Assembly: GCA_903813345.2 (NCBI GenBank)
Contig: CAIIXF020000003.1
Location: forward strand, 5,291,815-5,355,814
Direction of reading: 5' to 3'
Source: Owenia fusiformis
Taxonomy: Eukaryota; Annelida; Polychaeta; Sabellida; Oweniidae
DNA length: 64,000 nt
Under the pieces are notes generated by a model, which was not told the origin of the DNA, searched no databases, and saw nothing but the letters and a program-made list of their open reading frames with translations. The translations under genes were made by a program, and so were the position numbers. Positions 56,701-64,000 of this stretch are shown here, piece after piece. Every line of letters begins with the position of its first letter. Position 1 is the first letter of the stretch.

Positions 56701-59700
56701 ATATCAAGGAAATGAAACGAACATGTTGAATAAGATGACATTAGGACACTAACTTGTTATGCTATTTCCCATATTGTACTACTGTAGTATGTAGTTCAAT
56801 GGGTGAACAATATTGCACCCCTGAGTCGATTATCTTACAAACAAAACTACACTATAAAGAATAGATTTCAGGACAGAAAATCAAACATGGCCAATTGAAA
56901 ACCAAGAATGCTCAAAATCTATGTAAAAGCCAAAATTATTAACAGTACTTTAATTAACCCAGCATGCTCAAAAATGAATCAATACTAGATTATCATATTA
57001 AGAAACAGGATTCAATCCTAATCCTATTAAGATTACCAGATTGACTGCCAAGTGGGAGCAAAGTCGATAGATAGTTGTAATGCTTACCCTGCTTACAATG
57101 GAGAGCACCTTCATGTCACTTTGGTACCTCAGCACACAGACACTCTTGATGATGTCTGCCACTAAAAGAATGTTGTGGATCACTTGGATGGAGTGGATAT
57201 AAACATTGGTGTCAATGAATGCAACAGCACTCAGATCGTCATCTTTCAATTGGAATATATAGATCTACAATCATGAAAGTAAACTACATTAAATAACAAT
57301 ATGTGAATATTCAATTATTTTCATTCATTTAGTTGTGCTTGAAAAAACTTAACTAGACATAGTTTTTTGTTCTGTTGCATTTCACTTAAAACCCACCATA
57401 AAATAAACCCTAAGCATTGTGCACATGGGATTTTCTAGAATTTGTGTCCCATTTTAAACACATCTCATCAAGTCTGAGACATGTGTATGGTAGCAGTTTT
57501 CATTTTTTCAAATGTTACCAATAGTGTAAATTGTCAAAAGATAATGTATGATGGTTCCAATATCTATAAAATTGCTCTTATATTTTCAATTAGCTATCAA
57601 GTAGTATGATACCATCATTTAGACATACTTTTTGGCCTATTGCTGCAACTAAGTCACCATCAACAGAGGCCACTGCAGTTACTGGTCCTTTCTGCTCCTT
57701 GTCATATATCATCTTCAACTTGTTCTTAGTAAGTGGCTTCCCAGGCTCTGGGACAACCTCTATGATGTCATAGAGAAACATCTGGAACATCAGGTTATCA
57801 GATTAATTCTTGTACAGAGCGCAGCAAGGAACTAACATAATGGGTTTAAAACATATATCCTCTAGAATAGTACCCCAGCAGAATGCAACAAGGAACCAAC
57901 ATAATGGGTTTAAAACAAATATCCTAGAGAAAAGTGCCCCAGCAGAATGCAGCGAGCCAACATAATGGGGTTTATTTAATACATATATCTTTTAGAATAG
58001 TGCCCCAGACGAATGCATCCAGTAACCTCAGTTATAACCAATTTACATCTGAAAACTATTTTGCCCCAGTTATCAAACATGCTTCCTATAGTCTAAACTT
58101 GATGGCAACTCATATTCTCCCTGACCACAACTCACCCTTCCTCTGGATGCCACTTCTTCACCATAGGAGTAATTAGTGCCAAATGCAAGGTAACCATGGA
58201 GACCTGATATAGTTCCCTGACTGGTCAGGTAAACAATACCAAGGCAGATTATAGTCTCCCACTCATCTGTTTCAATTCTGAAATTGAATAAAATATTTAA
58301 AAAATTGTTATCAAATATCAAACATTATTCCTGATCATTTATACATTCCTAATCTTTTAAGCTCCAATCATCTCACTATACCCAAAAGAAACCATTCAAA
58401 GATTTTGCTCCTGAATGCCTGAGGTCATTATATCTCCTCCTTGACTCCATATACATATTATTATGTCATATGAAGAATGTAATCCTATTTTTCACAGCTC
58501 TTATAATTATTGCAAAATGGAAGTACAGTAAAGTAGTTTGACTTTCTCATTTTGATGAACTTCTGCATGGATAATAAGACTTACTTTGTGTTTGGAATGA
58601 CTTCCCAGCTGACTGGTGAGAATAATTGCATGCTGTACTTTTCAAGAGTGGGGTAGATGTATCTGTCATCTGAAAAACGTACATGGCTCAACTTTTCAAA
58701 TCAGATATATTTAAGAGTGGATATTAATGTAACTACATGTACTTATTTTTCACATATTCAAATTTTAAACAGAAATGCATGCTTTAAATTGAAACACAGA
58801 ACAATTAAGAGCTGACCTCTTTCTATATGTTCATATTCCTTCTCGTCATCCCTGATGCGGCAGATCTTATTGCAGAGCTCACTGGTACTAGTTACCACTG
58901 CATAAATCTGAAATAAATATGCTCATCCTTATTAAAGCAAAAATAGAATGTAAACATAGATACTGATTAGGTTGAGTCAACATTCTAAATTGAAATGAAA
59001 GACACTTCAAGAAAATGCAAGGCATTAACATGCAAAATGTCACCACCACAACAATGAAACCCAACACATTCATGTATATTTTATAAAAAAAATCAAAACA
59101 CGTTTTATCATATTTCATCATGTTATACATTTTATTTTTGGCCAAACAATTCTCCATTAATTTATTGTGTGGATGTATGTTGATAAGACTGCTGGGACAA
59201 CTGCTGACCTTTCAAAACTATTAAAATACATATTGATTAAATGGTGGTGCATTGGGCCTATTAGACCTACCTTAGTCACCTGATGGTACTGTATATAATG
59301 TGGGGCACATTGGGCCTAGTAGACCTACCTTAGTCTCCTGATGGTACTGTATATAATGTGGGGTACATTGGGCATAGTAGACCTACCTTAGTCTCCTGAT
59401 GGTACTGTATATAATGTGGGGTACGTTGGGCATAGTAGACCTACCTTAGTCTCCTGATGGTACTGTATATAATGTGGGGTACATTGGGCCTAGTAGACCT
59501 ACCTTAGTCTCCTGATGGTACTGTATATAATGTGGGGCACATTGGGCCTATTAGACCTACCTTAGTCTCCTGATGGTACTGTATATAATGTGGGGTACAT
59601 TGGGCCTATTAGACCTACCTTAGTCTCCTGATGGTACTGTATATAATGTGGGGCACATTGGGCCTATTAGACCTACCTTAGTCTCCTGATGGTACTGTAT

Positions 59701-62700
59701 ATAATGTGGGGCACATTGGGCCTATTAGACCTACCTGAGTCTCCTGATGGTACTGTATATAATGTGGGGTACATTGGGCCTATTAGACCTACCTTAGTCT
59801 CCTGATGGTACTGTATATAATGTGGGGTACATTGGGCCCATTAGACCTACCTTAGTCTCCTGATGGTACTGTATATAATGTGGGGCACATTGGGCCTATT
59901 AGACCTACCTTAGTCTCCTGATGGTACTGTATATAATGTGGGGCACATTGGGCCTAGTAGACCTACCTTAGTCTCCTGATGGTACTGTATATAATGTGGG
60001 GTACATTGGGCCTAGTAGACCTACCTTAGTCTCCTGATGGTACTGTATATAATGTGGAGTACATTGGGCATAGTAGACCTACCTTAGTCTCCTGATGGTA
60101 CTGTATATAATGTGGGGTACATCTAAGTGGCACCTTTCTAACTGGCCATGGAGCATCATATGACAGATGAGTAGGGAGCACTGATATTCTTAGCTCATCC
60201 TGCAAAATACAGCAATTATTATAATAAAGATAATATTAAATTATGTAAAAGAATAACTAAAAAATGTACATAAATTCCATATTTAAACATGTATAGATAA
60301 TGCAGATAATTATTAATGCATCAATATAAATAGGCATGCCCTATTCATAATATCTTCAGAAAAAAGGATCACTCACCTGTCTGTTGAAATAGAGAAAACC
60401 TTTGGGACAGTTGACATTATGAAATGGTGCAAAGCATGTGATCCAGCCATCAATGCTCATAGGATGACACCGCAGGCTCCCTCTGGTGGTCATTATCAGC
60501 CAATAGGGACAGGGACCACTAACAAATACCTGGAATAAACAAAAAAAACACTTTTTCGGAAAAGAGGTCTTAGAGCATATCTTAAAATTGGAATGGAGCA
60601 AAACAAGAAAACAGCCATGAAGCAAACTGAATAAGAATAGGATGAGACTGATTTGGAGAAGTTGGAGGTATATACAGTTTTAAGTGGCTACAACTCTTAA
60701 GTATGTGTCAGCATGCACATCTCTTATATTATGTATGCTTTCTATGTACAAATACTTAATGGTACTGTATTGTCACATCTGCTTTATCTTAATGTTTAAA
60801 AGTGACGTACACCATTGTATCCCGAGACATCAGTAAATTGTGTCAAGTATTTTCCTTGTTCCTTTTCTTCCTCATCATCTTCTCCTTTCTTCTTTGTCAT
60901 CCCTTGCTTCCTCTCTCGTATTAGTAGCCCATGGGACACTCTGTGGTAGCGCAGCTTAAGGTGAGATGTGTCAAGTTCAGGGGCACCATTATATGGGAAT
61001 GCTTCATAGATGTAAAGTTCATCACCAACAATAGCCTAAAATAAAATCATAATTCAAAAATTGAAATGAATTCAGAAGATTATGGTCAGCCATGACTGTT
61101 TTCTTAAATATGGTCTAATGCTAACCATTGGATAGGGCCTGGTCTTATTATTGGATAGTGCCAGTTCTTACTAGTTCTTGATTACCATTAAATTGGACCT
61201 AATTCCTATAAGATAAGGAAAGTAGCTACTATAATATAACAATTCACTATAATAATTCCTAAGGCTTACCATTATATAGGGCCTAGTTTGTTTGTAACCC
61301 ATGCCTACAATCATCAGCTCCTTGACAACTGGCAAGTCGGAATGTGACTTCTCCATGCTATAAAACAAAGAAATAAGTTGTTATAGTGATATATATATCT
61401 CAAATTTTTATTTCAGGTTCATATTTCTTGTATTTTTATACATGAGCAATCTATGTATAAAGTGTTTACATTATTTTTCTCTCGATTTTTCTAAAAGAGT
61501 AAAGTGAATATTCAAAATTGAAGAAACACACTCTAAAAATATATATCAAAAATGCCAATGCATAGAAATTGATGATATTTCTGAATGATTCTCACCCTGT
61601 CCTTGATTGGCCAAGATCTGTCGTATTATCTGTAAGAACCTTATTTCCCACTGGAAAATCTCGTACACAGTAACTCAGTTTAAATTCTGGCATGGAATAG
61701 ATCTAAAAATAAGGACCAGTATTAATCTCCAAAGTATTGATATGAAACATTAAAACAAGTGACACCATCTGTAACAGAGTTAGAACCTATAATAAATTTT
61801 CATATTCTAAATTCATCAATAATTATAATGTAAAGTCATATTTTATTAAATGAAAATTTACATTCTTCTAGTTAGTAAACTACATGTTAACATAATAGAA
61901 AAAAAAATATTTATGATTTCCACAAAACAAAGCATGATCTTTTTGCTTTAGGGGGACAAGAAATGATGTATAACTAAGACAATTTTTGAATAGGTATTAT
62001 ATATTTTTGAAGAGGTTAGATTTACTTATATGCTTACCTCAAGCTTGCCATTTTCTTTACCTACAATAGCCCAGAAAGTTGGCTCAACTTTCTTCGTTGC
62101 TGATTCACTTGAGGGCCTAGAACAGAATCAGAAAAGATGAAGGTTTAATATTTATTGTCTCCAATTAAGGAAAGCACTATATTGGATTGCATGTTCATAG
62201 AAAATATAGAAAAAATTCATAGAAAATTGAGTAAAAGTTTCAAGTTTAACTCGAATTTTGACTAGGTTCAAAGTGAAGTGTAATATATAGCCTAGGCTAT
62301 AGAAATATTTTGATATGGATCTATAAAATGATTTTCTGCAAATTACATTTCTTTCTCTTCCTCTGTCTTTGTAGTGTCTCCAAATATATCTCCAGTGCTA
62401 TCACCATAAAGAAGTTCATCTTCGTCATCCACTGTGCTGAAACATCAAAGGATATCCATAACACAAAAGTCATGACAAATCAATCAGTCAAGACAAAAGT
62501 CATGGCAAGACAAAAGTCATGACAAATCTAGTCATGACAATCAAAAGTTAAGATAAGTAAAAAGTCATGGCAAGTCAAAAGTCATGACAAGTCAAAAGTC
62601 ATGGCAAGTCAAAAGTCATGCCAAGTCAAAAGTCATGAAAAGTTATGGGAAGTCAAATGTCATGATTTCATGGCAGACAGTTTAACTAGTAAACTTGTAA

Positions 62701-64000
62701 TATATAAGCTTTTATAAACAGATGTTGTGCCTTGACATTTTTGAAGAATTTCAAATCTGGGAACATGTGAACAACATGTGAACAACATGTGAACAACATG
62801 TGAACAACATGTGAACAACATGTCAATAATATATGAATATTGTTACCTTTGATTGAAGCTAAAGTTGCCAGTGTCTAGGAAGCTTGACTTTGGTGTCTTT
62901 GATTCACTGGTCTTTGTCACTTCTTCCATCTCCAGCTTTGATGTAAACATTCCACTCAAATCCTTATATGTACAAATTGATGAGGATTTTGATGACTAAA
63001 ATTGAAAATCATCATTATTATTAGATATTCTGAAATGCAGTGATATTGTTTAGGAGCATATACAAAGGACTTCTGCATTTATTGTCTCAACTCATTCCAA
63101 GAATATGATGTAAGATTCAAGATTTTATTGTGTTTCAAGCCAAAACAATTGACTTCCTCACAAAATCAATTACAAGACATAATTATACAGTTATACAGTA
63201 AAATGCATTGTTCAACAAATATTTAAATATAACTATCTTACAAAATGTATCAATTCGTTTACAATTTCATAATCATCTGAAATCATTAAAAAATCTTCCA
63301 CTTCCCCCTTATTGCAAATTTGACAAATTCTGTCTTTTACTTCAAGTCGATTCTGTTTAGGGCCTTCTTTTTTCTTTCTCTCATGTCTCTCTGTTTCAAT
63401 TTTTAAATTATGGTTTGCTGATCTAAACCTGGCCATTTTAAAAATTAACATTTTGTTCACACTTAAAGTTAAATATCTTTCAAGTTTGTAATCAGTTTTC
63501 ATATAATTTCCAAGTTTTCTATTTTCTCTTATGGCTCTATCGTTATATTCTATATATTTTCTTTGCAATTCATGTTTAATTCCTTTTAGAAGATTTTTTA
63601 TTCCAAACGTACTCTTATTTTCAAAAACATGTTCAAAATTTAAATACTTTAATATGCATTCCATATGTTCGACAAATATGTTATTCTTATCCCGAAATGA
63701 TATTTTTACTAAACTATCTGCGTTTGTTTGATGCACACACTTCAACCAATATGTATCAATAAATGAAAGATTAGTAGTGTCAAGGGTACTGGGCGCACAT
63801 GGCAAATAACATCAGACATGAGGCTGGAATAAATTAAAACTCTGGGCTCTAGGCTTTAGTAAGCTGCTCCCACCTGATCAATATTTGGATGTAGGAGGCT
63901 CAACTTCACTTCACTACCAGAACTTTCCTCTCTTAGTTCAAGCATGACCAACTCTCCAGTTTCCGTTAGCAACAGTGTGTATGGGTCAGCAATTGAACAG
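53788..64000 (-). CDS. CPSF1: Cleavage and polyadenylation specificity factor subunit 1, C-terminal 790 residues, 20 exons
   Basis: CPSF160, a nuclear subunit of the CPSF complex that scaffolds recognition of AAUAAA in pre-mRNA 3' processing. Exons on the minus strand: 64000-63874 (continues upstream), 62995-62847, 62436-62347, 62116-62038, 61702-61596, 61357-61270, 61035-60811, 60529-60377, 60199-60083, 58907-58817, 58669-58585, 58277-58136, 57781-57629, 57264-57088, 56679-56613, 56389-56342, 56097-55939, 55723-55594, 54265-54127, 53835-53788. Phases agree throughout. Landmarks: [166 protein letters not shown] and [15 protein letters not shown] before the stop. Beta-propeller C and the CPSF_A C-terminal domain are covered. 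The N-terminal half lies beyond the window. One donor is embedded in a 58-bp array. Confidence 0.96.
54360..55440. mobile_element. 1.1-kb TIR element in a CPSF1 intron, with a nested MITE
   Basis: ATTGGTATCGATATGGC...TGAACA...CTCTCAAACC on the left is mirrored by GGTTTAAGAG...TGTTCA...GCCATATCGATACCAAT on the right. A further inverted pair (GAAAGTTTGGTTCA near 54546, TGAACCAAACTTTCCT near 54645) is inside the left half. A TA-flanked MITE (54850-55342) is nested. Confidence 0.7.
54850..55342. mobile_element. 493-bp TA-flanked MITE (CTGTAGATTGGGTTAATTTG)
   Basis: The left end CTGTAGATTGGGTTAATTTG and right end AAATTAACCCAATCTACAG are perfect inverted repeats bounded by TA (54848-54849, 55343-55344). 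The ends are rich in AATTTGGCG / CGCCAAATT motifs. The TA target suggests the Tc1/mariner group. It sits inside the 54360-55440 element. Confidence 0.85.
59234..60121 (-). repeat. 58-bp array of 15 copies carrying a CPSF1 splice donor
   Basis: Minus-strand unit: TGTACCCCACATTATATACA, then GTACCATCAGGAGACTAAG|, then GTAGGTCTACTAGGCCCAA. The first unit is the real 3' end of the CPSF1 exon 60199-60083 (codons [13 protein letters not shown]) and its donor. Fourteen further units fill the intron, each keeping GTAGGT (one has CAG|GTAGGT). The unit length is not a multiple of three, so a later donor would shift the frame for most copy numbers. Confidence 0.96.
62466..62660 (+). repeat. 15-16-bp tandem repeat (AAAGTCATGACAAGTC) in a CPSF1 intron
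   Basis: About 12 units with substitutions (GACAAG/GGCAAG/CCAAG). It lies in the intron between exons 62436-62347 and 62995-62847, close to but not touching the acceptor. Confidence 0.8.
62758..62826 (+). repeat. 11-bp tandem repeat (ATGTGAACAAC), about 6 copies
   Basis: Perfect units ending about 20 bp before the donor of the CPSF1 exon 62995-62847. It does not include the donor. Confidence 0.85.
63100..63805 (-). mobile_element. 3' end of a non-LTR retrotransposon (LINE) in a CPSF1 intron
   Basis: A minus-strand open frame (63805-63233, about 190 codons) encodes the C-terminal region of a LINE polyprotein. It has [32 protein letters not shown] and [16 protein letters not shown], where the CxxC is the start of the usual zinc-binding tail; the expected downstream His/Cys pair is lost. 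The 3' tail runs to AATAAAATCTTGAATCTTAC (about 63115), resembling LINE tails with a short terminal repeat. It is 5' truncated, in the sense orientation of CPSF1. Confidence 0.75.

Noticed and set aside
1-64000. tRNA, rRNA or other structured RNA genes
   Set aside because: I saw no cloverleaf with A/B box spacing or conserved rRNA segments, but a covariance-model scan was not possible.

Overview
This is a eukaryotic (metazoan) nuclear window. It has multi-exon genes with GT-AG introns, AT-rich sequence and very dense transposon and minisatellite content. Gene content (gamma-glutamylcyclotransferase, DENND11/LCHN, a TMEM186-like protein, CPSF1 and an animal PEP-synthase-like gene), the CR1/jockey-type LINE remnants, and repeats that alternate minisatellite cores, ACYG-type microsatellite and a terminal hairpin suggest an aquatic invertebrate, probably a lophotrochozoan such as a bivalve. 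The species is inference.

Layout. 0.9-5.2 kb (+): last five exons of a PEP-utilising (PEP synthase/rifampicin phosphotransferase-like) enzyme, with a G-rich 1.7-kb element in one intron and a 58-bp minisatellite just downstream. 10.0-16.8 kb (-): complete three-exon GGCT gene whose 5.8-kb first intron holds about 63 copies of a 54-bp repeat and two TIR transposons. 17-31 kb: repeat-rich and mostly intergenic, with hAT-like, Tigger-like and foldback elements plus a few orphan exon-like segments. 32.1-47.9 kb (-): complete nine-exon DENND11. 48.1-52.5 kb (+): three-exon TMEM186-like gene, head to head with DENND11 across about 250 bp. 53.8 to beyond 64.0 kb (-): the C-terminal 790 residues of CPSF1 in 20 exons, tail to tail with the TMEM186-like gene.

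The most striking observation is that four tandem arrays in the two large minus-strand genes each straddle a splice site of the host gene. In DENND11 an array of about 85 copies (48/50-bp unit) repeats the exon-2 acceptor plus the first codons of exon 2; a 29-bp triplication repeats the exon-5 acceptor; and a 12-copy 50-bp array repeats the exon-5 donor plus about 24 nt of exon end. In CPSF1 a 15-copy 58-bp array repeats a donor plus about 38 nt of exon end. The exon-2 acceptor array keeps one phase and stays open for more than 1,100 codons, so use of an upstream acceptor copy would add multiples of 16 residues in frame to DENND11.

Several non-autonomous DNA transposons are delimited to the base by their target-site duplications: two MULE-like copies with 9-bp TSDs, three hAT-like elements with 8-bp TSDs, and a CAGG-ended group with 5-6-bp TSDs. 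Multiple nested insertions can be read off directly. All calls were made by eye; no database search was run.
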